Notes under the pieces: model-generated
Seen by the model: only the letters and a program-made list of their open reading frames with translations
Databases searched by the model: none
Told to the model about the DNA's origin: nothing
Program-made: the position numbers and the translations under genes
Shown here: positions 1-6,891 of the stretch, piece by piece
Layout of the letters: each line of letters begins with the position of its first letter
How positions within the stretch are numbered: the first letter of the stretch is position 1
IMG/VR virus record: IMGVR_UViG_3300030117_006024
Location: 1-40,110 of that record
Length of the DNA stretch: 40,110 nt
Strand: one strand, 5' to 3'
From: a virus

Positions 1-1
1 G

Positions 2-232
2 GGCCTGGACGATGGACAGCGCTTCACGGCGACGGCGAGAGCTGGCACGTCACGATGGGCAGGCAACGTCCTGCTCGATCTAGACTTGGGTGAAGGCGCT
101 GCAAAGTCGGTGCTGCGAGCGTGGTTAAAGAGCGGCGCGCTGTTCACTGATCAGTACAAAAACCCCGTCCGGCGACGTGACGAAAAGGGACTGTTTGTTG
201 ATTTCTCAAAGATGCCTGGAGGTGAAATATGA
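2..232 (+). CDS. Primase-helicase, C-terminal 76 residues (gene continues from the right edge)
   Basis: An open frame from base 2 to the TGA at 230-232 with no start of its own. It encodes a RecA/RepA-type ATPase tail (AGTSRWAGNV, then a KGLFVD stretch near the end), as found at the C-termini of phage AAA-type replicative ATPases. It joins exactly in frame to the gene that runs off the right edge at 40110: the leftover AT plus base 1 (G) makes ATG. The two parts then give one protein of about 617 residues. The stop overlaps the next possible start by ATGA at 229-232. The join is seen in the sequence; physical circularity is inferred from it. Confidence 0.85.
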   Translation, partial: GLDDGQRFTATARAGTSRWAGNVLLDLDLGEGAAKSVLRAWLKSGALFTDQYKNPVRRRDEKGLFVDFSKMPGGEI

Positions 233-492
233 GCCAAATATGGGGTTGTTTTGAGAAGTGCGATAGCGCGCGCTTTGCGCGCAGAAAGTGCGCAAAAATG
301 GGTGCGCGCAAAGATTCCCGTACTAGTATAGTGCGCACGCGCACGCCAAGTGCTTTTGTGCGCACTTGGCGCGCAGTTAGCGCGCACACTATCCCTACAC
401 GAGCGCCTTTGAGCGCAGTGAAATATAGGCCCTGCAGGGTCGCGGCTCCGGCTGTTTTCTCACCTCTCCGGCCGGAGCCGCACCATGAATAA
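229..492 (+). CDS. Doubtful 87-residue ORF over a palindromic region
   Basis: The ATG at 229 overlaps the helicase stop (ATGA) and the frame closes 8 bases into the next gene, a spacing that fits translational coupling. However, the predicted protein is Arg/Ala/Thr/Pro-rich with no recognisable domain, and its sequence largely reflects repeated GCGC and TGCGCA motifs in the DNA. Frames on the opposite strand are also open here (144-389 and 151-387), as expected for low-stop, GC-rich repeats. I regard the DNA structure as the more likely function and list the ORF only because of its coupled start. Confidence 0.25.
   Translation: MSQIWGCFEKCDSARFARRKCAKMGARKDSRTSIVRTRTPSAFVRTWRAVSAHTIPTRAPLSAVKYRPCRVAAPAVFSPLRPEPHHE
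274..312. repeat. 10-bp perfect inverted repeat (TTTGCGCGCA)
   Basis: TTTGCGCGCA at 274-283 is matched by its exact reverse complement at 303-312, across a 19-base spacer that itself contains AAAGTGCGCAAAA. It lies in a 170-base stretch unusually dense in GCGC palindromes directly after the primase-helicase gene. It could be a protein-binding site, an origin element or an RNA hairpin. Confidence 0.6.
328..392. repeat. Large imperfect cruciform / hairpin
   Basis: The core is a perfect 10-bp inverted repeat, CGCCAAGTGC at 344-353 and GCACTTGGCG at 362-371, with an 8-base loop. The arms extend imperfectly outwards through GTGCGC/GCGCAC blocks to ATAGTG (328-333) and CACTAT (387-392). Together with the neighbouring repeat at 274-312 this makes a compact, highly structured element. 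Function unknown; a replication origin, partition-like site or structured RNA are the obvious options. Confidence 0.6.
443..480 (+). promoter_or_regulatory. Stem-loop overlapping the ribosome-binding site of the 485 gene
   Basis: CGGCTCCGGC at 443-452 pairs perfectly with GCCGGAGCCG at 471-480 over an 18-base loop. The GGAG that would serve as Shine-Dalgarno for the ATG at 485 lies inside the right arm. Folding of the mRNA would therefore hide the ribosome-binding site unless the upstream ORF is translated. There is no T-run, so this is not an intrinsic terminator. Confidence 0.5.
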
Positions 493-889
493 ATTAGACT
501 TGAGTGAGGTTAGTCAGGAGCCGTTTGCATTTGCGACCAGGGAGACGCTGCAGCGGTCGCGACCGGAGCCGTTGCTCGTTTGGGCGCAGGATAAGCAGCT
601 CAACTCGGTGCTGCTGGAGAGCGCTCATATGATCCGCAAGGCTGTTACTTATCTGCGAGCTGATGTTGCACAGACGGGTGTTGATTATATGAGCCTCGAT
701 GTTCCTGGCGGGACGCGGCGTAGCGTTAGTGATGAGAGGGAGCCGCGTGAGGTTAAACGGTATTTAGTCTGGACGAGAGAAATGCTAGAGAGGCGTGGGA
801 GCGGCGCACATGCGCTTGTCGTTAATTGTATCATGGAGGGTAGCGCGTGCCCGTTGGCGCTAATGAGGAGCGCTTTAAAGAGGTTCTGA
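485..889 (+). CDS. Hypothetical 134-residue protein upstream of terminase
   Basis: ATG at 485 follows GGAG at a sensible distance. The product is charged and mostly helical in appearance, with no transmembrane segment, no cysteine motif and no family that I recognise. A hydrophobic patch near the C-terminus (ALVVNCIMEG) precedes a basic tail. The gene lies between the helicase/palindrome region and the terminase promoter. It could be the last gene of the replication operon or a regulator of late genes; nothing in the sequence decides this. The coding call rests on length, start context and the stop-free frame. Confidence 0.6.
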   Translation: MNKLDLSEVSQEPFAFATRETLQRSRPEPLLVWAQDKQLNSVLLESAHMIRKAVTYLRADVAQTGVDYMSLDVPGGTRRSVSDEREPREVKRYLVWTREMLERRGSGAHALVVNCIMEGSACPLALMRSALKRF

Positions 890-953
890 GGCATATGGAT
901 ATCATCGTACTGCTAGTTAAGCTCATACAACATATTGTGTGACATATAACCAT

Positions 954-983
954 TTGACACCATATCTGGTATTGGGGTAGGAT
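954..983 (+). promoter_or_regulatory. Sigma70-like promoter ahead of the terminase genes
   Basis: TTGACA at 954-959 is a perfect -35 box. TAGGAT at 978-983 matches 4 of 6 positions of the -10 box, with an 18-base spacer. Transcription would begin near 990, only a few bases before an intrinsic terminator at 994-1024. It would drive the packaging and structural genes if read-through occurs. Confidence 0.5.
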
Positions 984-993
984 CGTGGCCGAG

Positions 994-1024
994 GACGTGC
1001 GTCTAAAACGCGCGTCTTTTTTTT
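994..1024 (+). terminator. Intrinsic terminator in the terS leader
   Basis: GACGTGCG (994-1001) pairs with CGCGCGTC (1009-1016) with one G-U wobble and a 7-base loop, followed by eight T residues (1017-1024). It stops transcription arriving from the left. Because it lies downstream of the TTGACA promoter, it may also act as an attenuator or antitermination target. Its presence argues against the GTG at 985 being the terS start. Confidence 0.75.
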
Positions 1025-1035
1025 ATGGAGTGATG

Positions 1036-1506
1036 ATGCCGAGACCAACCAAACGCACGCCTGAGATAGTCGCCAAGATCCTTGAGCGCTTTGGCGCTGG
1101 TGAGGCGCTTGTCCACATCTGCAACGGCCAGGGCGATTACCCTGACCAGAAGCGTTTCTGGGCGTGGCGGCAGGAAGACATCGAGCTGCAAATTCGGTAT
1201 CAGGATGCTCTTTTATTAAATGTCGAGGCGCAGTTGGAGAAAAGCGAGCAGTTGATGGAGGCTGCGACAACGCGGGATGAGATTCTGAAGGCCGACAAGA
1301 CGCTAAACCATTATCGGTGGAAGAGTGAGAAGCTGCTCAAGGCGTTTAAGCCGGAGCTGAAGTCGAGCGTGGAGCTGAGCGGAGCTGTCGGACAGTTTAC
1401 GATTGGTTGGGCCGACGACAAGGACGACGAAGAGAAGCCGGTCGAGGCTACCGAAAATCATACACATCAAACGCCAGCCTCGCGCGCGAACCTTGCAATT
1501 AACTGA
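1036..1506 (+). CDS. terS: Terminase small subunit (TerS)
   Basis: A 156-residue protein placed directly before terL, with the usual TerS plan. The N-terminal part has an HTH-like stretch (TPEIVAKILERFGAGEALVHICN) of the type used to recognise packaging sites. A central helical, charged oligomerisation region follows, then an acidic, low-complexity C-terminus. TerS binds concatemer DNA and hands it to the large subunit. I start at the second of two adjacent ATGs (1036) because GGAG at 1027-1030 is 5 bases upstream; the frame is open back to a GTG at 985, but that start would include the T8 terminator. The terL gap of 197 bases is longer than usual. Assignment is by position and architecture more than by strong motifs. 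Confidence 0.8.
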   Translation: MPRPTKRTPEIVAKILERFGAGEALVHICNGQGDYPDQKRFWAWRQEDIELQIRYQDALLLNVEAQLEKSEQLMEAATTRDEILKADKTLNHYRWKSEKLLKAFKPELKSSVELSGAVGQFTIGWADDKDDEEKPVEATENHTHQTPASRANLAIN

Positions 1507-1522
1507 CCCGATTGAGCTGCAT

Positions 1523-1537
1523 CAGATAAACTATCTG
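1523..1537. repeat. Operator-like inverted repeat CAGATA-AAC-TATCTG
   Basis: A perfect 6-bp inverted repeat with a 3-base centre in the gap between terS and terL. It is short enough to occur by chance, but it lies in a non-coding stretch that also has a tandem repeat. Possible binding site for a packaging or regulatory protein. Confidence 0.35.
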
Positions 1538-1573
1538 GCGCACTGCCAATGATATCAATGACTTAGATGGTTT

Positions 1574-1595
1574 GAGTCTGCTCGGAGTCTGCTCG
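1574..1595. repeat. Tandem direct repeat, 2 x GAGTCTGCTCG
   Basis: Two perfect, adjacent 11-base copies (1574-1584 and 1585-1595) in the terS-terL gap. The GAGTCTG core also occurs three times in the attP region (25321, 25587, 25613), where it looks like an integrase arm site. A pac/cos-type recognition element is another reading. The rest of the gap (to 1703) is C/G-rich and has no gene. Confidence 0.55.
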
Positions 1596-1703
1596 ATCGG
1601 GAGAAACTGAGGATTCGGCCCCCCCTTTCGCGATCGGCACCCCCTGCAGCGGCGCGGCTGGGGGCAGCGCTAACGGTAGGATACAAACGGACTCGTCAAA
1701 CAC

Positions 1704-3026
1704 ATGGCCCCAACGCACATAACGATCCCATATAAGCCGCGCCCGTTTCAAAAGCAGTTCCATGAGAACGCACGCCGCTGGAACGTCGCCGTATGCCACC
1801 GGCGCGCAGGCAAAACATACATGGCGGTCCACTGGCTCATACGCGGCCTTGTGGAGTGCCCGCACCCCAACCCGATTGGCTGTTATATCGCGCCGACGTT
1901 TAGCCAAGCGGAACGCATTGCATTTGAGTATGTACGCCAAGCGACCGAGATGTTCCCAGGCGTCAAATACAACAAAGCGAAATTACGGGTTGAGATCCCG
2001 ATAGGCGACCGAAACAAGATCACGATCCACCTGCTCAGCGGCTCCAACGACTCCAGCGAACAGATTCGCGGCTTGGCGCTCGATCAGGTCATATTTGACG
2101 AATATGCGGACATCCCCGCAAAAGTGTTCCCACAGATCGTGAGACCAGCTCTGGCAGATCGGCGTGGCAATTGCCTCTGGATCGGCACCCCCAAGGGTGA
2201 TGACGCGTTTAAGGCGATATACGACAAGGCGGTTAAAGAGGTCGCTGCTAAAAACCCTGATTGGCACTGCGTTTACCTGCCAGCCGACAAAACGAACAGT
2301 TTGAGCAAAGCGGAGCTGAAAGAGCTGCGCGACCAAATGTCGGACAACGAATATAGAGCCGAGCTGCTATGCGATTGGGGTGCCCACATCACCGGCGCAT
2401 ACTACGGCGAGCAGCTCAGTAAGGCAGAAGCCGAGGGAAGAATAGGCAACATCCCGCACGACGAGACCATGCTGGTAAATACGAGCTGGGATCTCGGCGT
2501 CAGAGACAAAACCAGCATCATCTTTTGGCAAGAATCGGCAGGCGCGAGCATCCGGCTTATCGACTGCTACCAAGCCTCCGGCGAGGGTCTCGCACACTAT
2601 GTGCAAGTGCTGCAGCAGCGCGCATTCGATAAAGGGTACAGTTACGGCGACCACCTGTTCCCACACGACACCGACACCCGTGTCCTGGCAGCAACCGCCC
2701 AACGCCGCAGCGACATATTAAGGCAGCTCGGCATCATGCCAACCATCGTGCCCATGCGAAAGGTGGCCGAGGGCATCGAGGCCGTGCGAGCGATACTGCC
2801 GAGAACGTGGATTGATGAGGAAAATTGCAAAGAGGCGCTCAGCGCCCTTAAACAGTACCGCGTGAAGGAGAGCAGCGGCCTGCCGCTGCACGACGTGAAC
2901 AGCCATTTCGCCGACGCCATGCGCTACTTAGCAATCGGCTATCGCGAGGGCATGAGCAGTTTCGGCAGCTATAGAAAACCCTGGGATCAACCGCTGGAAT
3001 ATGAGAATCCGGCCCAATTTGTTTGA
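1704..3026 (+). CDS. terL: Terminase large subunit (TerL)
   Basis: The 440-residue packaging motor cuts and pumps DNA into the prohead. ATPase domain: Walker A CHRRAGKT (about residues 31-38), Walker B VIFDE (129-133) and coupling motif GTPKG (161-165). RNase H-like nuclease domain: the first acidic residue in SWDLGVRD (D263), a middle HDTDTR and a C-terminal HFADAMRYLAIG supply the metal-binding acids. Length is normal for the family and both domains look intact. The frame is closed by TAG at 1677, so the ATG at 1704 is the practical start, although no good Shine-Dalgarno precedes it. Head of the structural operon together with terS. Confidence 0.95.
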   Translation: MAPTHITIPYKPRPFQKQFHENARRWNVAVCHRRAGKTYMAVHWLIRGLVECPHPNPIGCYIAPTFSQAERIAFEYVRQATEMFPGVKYNKAKLRVEIPIGDRNKITIHLLSGSNDSSEQIRGLALDQVIFDEYADIPAKVFPQIVRPALADRRGNCLWIGTPKGDDAFKAIYDKAVKEVAAKNPDWHCVYLPADKTNSLSKAELKELRDQMSDNEYRAELLCDWGAHITGAYYGEQLSKAEAEGRIGNIPHDETMLVNTSWDLGVRDKTSIIFWQESAGASIRLIDCYQASGEGLAHYVQVLQQRAFDKGYSYGDHLFPHDTDTRVLAATAQRRSDILRQLGIMPTIVPMRKVAEGIEAVRAILPRTWIDEENCKEALSALKQYRVKESSGLPLHDVNSHFADAMRYLAIGYREGMSSFGSYRKPWDQPLEYENPAQFV

Positions 3027-3036
3027 GGAAAGACAC

Positions 3037-3144
3037 ATGCCAAAAGTAGGTGGAAAGTCATTTGCGTACACGGCCAAGGGTAAAAAAGCTGCCAAAGCGT
3101 ATGCCAAAAAGAAGACTAAGAAGAAAACCGCAAAGCGAGCGTAA
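3037..3144 (+). CDS. Lysine-rich 35-residue basic peptide
   Basis: A short gene with a GAGGAAAG ribosome-binding site upstream of ATG 3037, ending in TAATG so that its stop overlaps the next start. The peptide begins MPKVGGKSFAYT and is then almost entirely Lys and Ala. Similar tiny Lys/Ala-rich proteins often accompany terminase or portal genes in marine podoviruses. A DNA- or RNA-binding or DNA-condensing role inside the capsid is plausible but is inferred from composition only. Confidence 0.75.
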   Translation: MPKVGGKSFAYTAKGKKAAKAYAKKKTKKKTAKRA

Positions 3145-4463
3145 TGGCGGGCCTGCTATCTGACCATTTTGAGGATCTGCAGTATCGCGGCGCGATATTG
3201 CCATTTGGCAGAACGAAAAAGGGTAGCACAGTATTTGCGACGCCAGGGCTGCTAGTAGACGCCATCAAGTCTATGGAGCTGCCAGGGCGCGCGCTGCGCG
3301 GCGAAAACATATCGGCCGACGACGTCACAAAAATGGCAATGGACACGATGGGCGGTGGCGGTTTGTTGAGCCGCGCAGTACCGACCGGCGACGTTGGCGG
3401 GCTGTTAGGCATCAACGTCTTCCACGGCGGGCCAAATAGATGGGCACCAGAGCCAGGGTTTCCGCAAGGCCGTCCACGTCTAGACAAGATGGGAACCGGC
3501 GAAGGCGCTCAAGCGTATGGGCATGGGTTTTATAGTGCGGAAGCGCCTGGAGTTGCAACGGGGTATAGGGACGCATTGCAACGCATGGGCAACCCATCTG
3601 TTAAAGACAGAACAGGCAGTTTTAGTGAACTATTGTCAAAGTATTACCCCGCAAGTGAAGGTAAATATTCACAACAAGTTGAGGTTAATGGGCTTGTCTT
3701 TCAAGGACCAGATCAGGTTGTTGATGGGATCAAAGGCGGTTTAATAAAAAAGGGCGACGTGCCAGATGAAATATTTAGCGCGGCACAAACATTTTTAGAA
3801 CCTGGCACCCTCTACAAACTCGACATCCCCGACGCCGACGCCGCTAAATTTTTAGATTATGACGCGCGGATAAAAGATCAGCCGAAAGAATTGCGGGACG
3901 CTTTATTTGGCGCGTTAGAGGATTTGCAGGGTTTCAAACAATTAATACCTGCCGAAAAATCAACATTAACAGGGCAACAGCTTTATCAAAAAATTGTAGA
4001 TGCTGCCGAGAGTGCAATAAGTTCACACCCCGACGCCTGGCTACCATCTGCCAAACGAGCTTTACAGCAGGAAGCCGCATCCGAAGCTCTTCGCAAAGCT
4101 GGCATCCCTGGCCTCAAGTATTTCGACCAAGGCAGTCGCAGTGGTTCAAATAAATCAGTATTTGTGGATGGCGCAGACGTTAGAGATTCGAGGTTTGTTA
4201 GTGAGCAATCAGCGGCAGACATTTATTTAAAACACGATGGCAATATCGAAAAAGCATTAAATGAAGCAAAACAAAAATTTGCTGATTTAAATGCTAATGC
4301 CAAAGACACGCCGCAGTGGTTTAGTGCGAGAGACACGATGCGTGTTTTAGAGAGCTGGGGTGATGATCCTGGCGTCTTAACAATTAAAGATGTCGGCACC
4401 CGCAACTACGTCACCTGGGACCAAGACGTCCTAGACCGCACCAAAATTTTGGAACGACAATGA
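3144..4463 (+). CDS. Polyvalent virion-type protein with ADP-ribosyltransferase-like domain
   Basis: A 439-residue protein. Residues about 91-145 carry the signature of ART domains in phage polyvalent proteins: a VFHGGPNRW strand with the His of the H-Y-E type, then GTGEGAQAYGHGFYSAE (about 117-133) and YRDAL. The second half has the matching GIPGLKYFDQGSR (about 320-332) and, after an insertion of roughly 85 residues, RNYVTWD near the C-terminus (420-426). Such enzymes transfer ADP-ribose from NAD+ to proteins or nucleic acids. Phage ARTs delivered with the DNA (T4 Alt is the classic case) modify host RNA polymerase. The N-terminal 80 residues are Gly-rich and lack a known fold. The position between terL and portal suggests a packaged protein; the target is unknown. 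Confidence 0.65.
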   Translation: MAGLLSDHFEDLQYRGAILPFGRTKKGSTVFATPGLLVDAIKSMELPGRALRGENISADDVTKMAMDTMGGGGLLSRAVPTGDVGGLLGINVFHGGPNRWAPEPGFPQGRPRLDKMGTGEGAQAYGHGFYSAEAPGVATGYRDALQRMGNPSVKDRTGSFSELLSKYYPASEGKYSQQVEVNGLVFQGPDQVVDGIKGGLIKKGDVPDEIFSAAQTFLEPGTLYKLDIPDADAAKFLDYDARIKDQPKELRDALFGALEDLQGFKQLIPAEKSTLTGQQLYQKIVDAAESAISSHPDAWLPSAKRALQQEAASEALRKAGIPGLKYFDQGSRSGSNKSVFVDGADVRDSRFVSEQSAADIYLKHDGNIEKALNEAKQKFADLNANAKDTPQWFSARDTMRVLESWGDDPGVLTIKDVGTRNYVTWDQDVLDRTKILERQ

Positions 4464-4681
4464 AAACCCGCATTCACGTCAATCAGCATGTCGTAAAAGC
4501 AAATCGCAAGACAGGTGCGTGTGATCCGGTGCTTACGGTAAAAACCTACAAAGAAAATAATTATGCGCATGAGGTCTCAATCGATGGACCTAGCAAGGTA
4601 ATTTATCGACCAGACAAGCCGCTAAGTTGTGGTGCCCACGTTTGGATCGAAACCGAGAATAACGTGGAAATTATAGATTAA
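4460..4681 (+). CDS. Small conserved-looking phage protein, 73 residues
   Basis: Starts in the ATGA overlap with the ART-like gene and ends in TAATG with the next gene, so it is translationally coupled on both sides. The product starts MKTRIHVNQHVVKANRK and ends with a CGAHVWIETEN segment. It looks like a compact beta-rich protein, and I recall similar short proteins scattered through phage genomes with no assigned role. No membrane segment or metal motif. It could be a partner or immunity-like factor for the ART-domain protein because of the tight coupling, but that is guesswork. Confidence 0.7.
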   Translation: MKTRIHVNQHVVKANRKTGACDPVLTVKTYKENNYAHEVSIDGPSKVIYRPDKPLSCGAHVWIETENNVEIID

Positions 4682-6891
4682 TGCCCAACATTTATGACCG
4701 ATACTTACCGACCGGCCTGCTCGATATGGCACGCGATGCCTATCAAAAGCCAAGTACCTTTTTTAAAAAGGCAACCGGCCCATTAGGTGGATTGTTGGGG
4801 ACCATACCCGAGTTTTTGCCAGGAGCTGGCATGTATGAGAGCCAAGGGTACGGCAGGCAAGCGGAAGATCAGTTTAGAAGGAATAATTACCTTACCGCTC
4901 TAGGTCTATTAGCCACGGGCATGGGCACGGCAGCGCTTGAGCTGGTGCCAGGGGGCGCAGCAGCCGGTGGAGCTGCAAGAGTAGCCCGACGCGGCGCACG
5001 CCAGCAGCAGCCAACGATGCCAAGCGCTATGATGAGGGAAGAGACGGGCGGCGGTTATCAAGGTAGCCCACCGCCGGTGCCAAACGAGTCAGCGACGCGT
5101 GGAATATTAGGTACGCCTGATTTGCGTGAACTAACCAGCAAGGAAGCTGTTGTTGCAGCGCGATCCGAGCCTCATCTAATGCAAGATAAAACCGGTCAAT
5201 ATATTGGCGCTCCGCGAGGCGTAAGAACGCGCAAACAGATCGAAGAGATGCGCAAAAAATTCGATGCCGAGGTTGAAAAAGGCATGGCGGGGGCAAATTG
5301 GTACACAAGGGCACGCGCCTTTAACAGAGAAATTGCAGGTCCATCAGCAGACAGGCAGAGTCTTGCAGCATCTGAGGAAGCTCTCTGGTCTGCGCAGGCT
5401 AACCCAGATACCAACATGGGTTTCATGTTGCTAGGCCATAATGCTTATGAGGCGGGTGTGCCCTTGTCGCAGGTACGCACGGGCGCTCAAGCGCGCAATT
5501 ACAATGAGGCGCGAGCGCAGGGTGTTAACCCCAGGTTGGGCAAAAAAACTGGTATCTATGGTCAACATCTAGATCCTACAAGAGTAGAAGCGACGACCGG
5601 CACCAATGATATTTGGCACGCGCGGCAGTTTGGTTACACAAATTCGGATGGCAGCACGTTCTCACGCGCGTTAAGTCCACAGGAGCATCGTTTCTTAGAT
5701 TATGAGACGATGCTTGCCGTAGATAGGGCACAGAAACGCGGTATGGGCGGCAGGAAAGATTGGCGCGCATCTGAAATACAAGCCGCGCCTTGGGTATCAG
5801 GAAAGGGAAAAGCAGAGGCCGCGCGTCGCAATTTAAGCGAGGAAGAGGGCGTGGCAATCGCGTCAAAAACCTATCCAGATTATGGGCCAAAATATACAGC
5901 CTATGGCACGTCTGAGCAGGTGCCTGGAAAATCCACCGGATTGCTGGACGAAGTCCAGGCGTCGAGTTATCCAGCAAAAGAAAAATTTTCGGAAAAGGCA
6001 AGCTGGGTTGATGAGACGGGCAGAGACCCAATTTATTCAGACCTGGGGATGTATGTGCGGCGCTCTGATCAGGGGCCAGGATATTATATAAATTCCGAGG
6101 GCAAGCCGGAAATTAATCCGGTTACGGTAAGTAAGCCGCTTGTTTCTTACAGAAAAGACGCAGAAGGTCTTTTAGAAATTCCTAAAACTGACACGGCAGC
6201 AATGGACGCCGGAGAGGCTGTGCGCGGTCTGCTTGATATGCAAGAGGGTGCGGCGTGGAATAAAATCATTACCCACGACGTCAAGGGCCCAGATCGGTCG
6301 TCTCTTGATATAAACATGGGCCGCTTGCTCAATAAAAAGGAATTGGCAGCAGCAAACGAGGTAGCGTCCAAACACGGCTTTGGCATGGCTAATACCGAAA
6401 ACGGTGTAGCATTTTTAGATTTTGAAGACCGGACCTTTAGTGAGGTTGGTAAAATATTAAAAGGTGGCCTTGCTGATGAAATCAATAAAGCCTTACCAGG
6501 GGCAGAGGTTCTGCGCGGCAGATTGCAAAGCGGGTATATTGATCAAGCAGAAAATTTAGCCAAGGAGCTGGAAGGCAGCGGCCGCGCCACCAAACAAATG
6601 GTTTCTTATCTAGAGGAGCTAAAAAAGGTAGCGCCGGAATATTTTGAAAAAATACTCGACAGCGAGGGCGTATCTAAAAAAGCCCAGGCCAACCTTGACC
6701 GCTTAATTGAGTATGGCGGTAAAGGTCAGCGCAAGGACTATGAAGAACTGCTTAAAATTGTAAGCAAAGGTAAGCTAAGAGGCTTGTTGAAACGCATTGC
6801 CTCTAGCGGTTATCGAGGTCTTCCGGTAGTTGGTGGGGCTGCAGTAACGGGAAGCTTGATGGCCGGAGGCGACGATACTGCTCCAGAGTGA
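4681..6891 (+). CDS. Large polyvalent / putative ejected virion protein, 736 residues
   Basis: The N-terminus has a Gly/Ala-rich, weakly hydrophobic region (about residues 68-105), as in proteins that insert into the host envelope. Residues about 205-290 (NWYTRARAFNREI ... SQVRTGAQARNYNEAR) resemble a helical domain recurring in virion polyvalent proteins. A middle region with tyrosines and PVTV/PLVSY segments follows, and the last 200 residues are helical and charged, ending in VVGGAAVTGSLMAGG, a possible membrane helix. I infer a packaged protein delivered with DNA, coupled to the ART-like protein two genes upstream. No enzymatic motif is evident. The 3' end overlaps a minus-strand gene by 89 bases. 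Confidence 0.6.
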   Translation: MPNIYDRYLPTGLLDMARDAYQKPSTFFKKATGPLGGLLGTIPEFLPGAGMYESQGYGRQAEDQFRRNNYLTALGLLATGMGTAALELVPGGAAAGGAARVARRGARQQQPTMPSAMMREETGGGYQGSPPPVPNESATRGILGTPDLRELTSKEAVVAARSEPHLMQDKTGQYIGAPRGVRTRKQIEEMRKKFDAEVEKGMAGANWYTRARAFNREIAGPSADRQSLAASEEALWSAQANPDTNMGFMLLGHNAYEAGVPLSQVRTGAQARNYNEARAQGVNPRLGKKTGIYGQHLDPTRVEATTGTNDIWHARQFGYTNSDGSTFSRALSPQEHRFLDYETMLAVDRAQKRGMGGRKDWRASEIQAAPWVSGKGKAEAARRNLSEEEGVAIASKTYPDYGPKYTAYGTSEQVPGKSTGLLDEVQASSYPAKEKFSEKASWVDETGRDPIYSDLGMYVRRSDQGPGYYINSEGKPEINPVTVSKPLVSYRKDAEGLLEIPKTDTAAMDAGEAVRGLLDMQEGAAWNKIITHDVKGPDRSSLDINMGRLLNKKELAAANEVASKHGFGMANTENGVAFLDFEDRTFSEVGKILKGGLADEINKALPGAEVLRGRLQSGYIDQAENLAKELEGSGRATKQMVSYLEELKKVAPEYFEKILDSEGVSKKAQANLDRLIEYGGKGQRKDYEELLKIVSKGKLRGLLKRIASSGYRGLPVVGGAAVTGSLMAGGDDTAPE

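Noticed and set aside
144-389. Two minus-strand ORFs of about 80 residues over the left-end palindromes
   Set aside because: No ribosome-binding site, Arg/Ala/His-rich low-information sequence, and they overlap the C-terminal codons of the primase-helicase. They arise from GCGC-rich, stop-poor repeats.
895-942. 15-residue hydrophobic ORF after the 485 gene
   Set aside because: GAGG lies just upstream, but the peptide is too short to support as a gene and ends before the terminase promoter without any coupling to the next gene.
985-1035. GTG at 985 as the start of terS
   Set aside because: This extension would run through an intrinsic terminator with eight T residues, while the ATG at 1036 has GGAG at the right distance.
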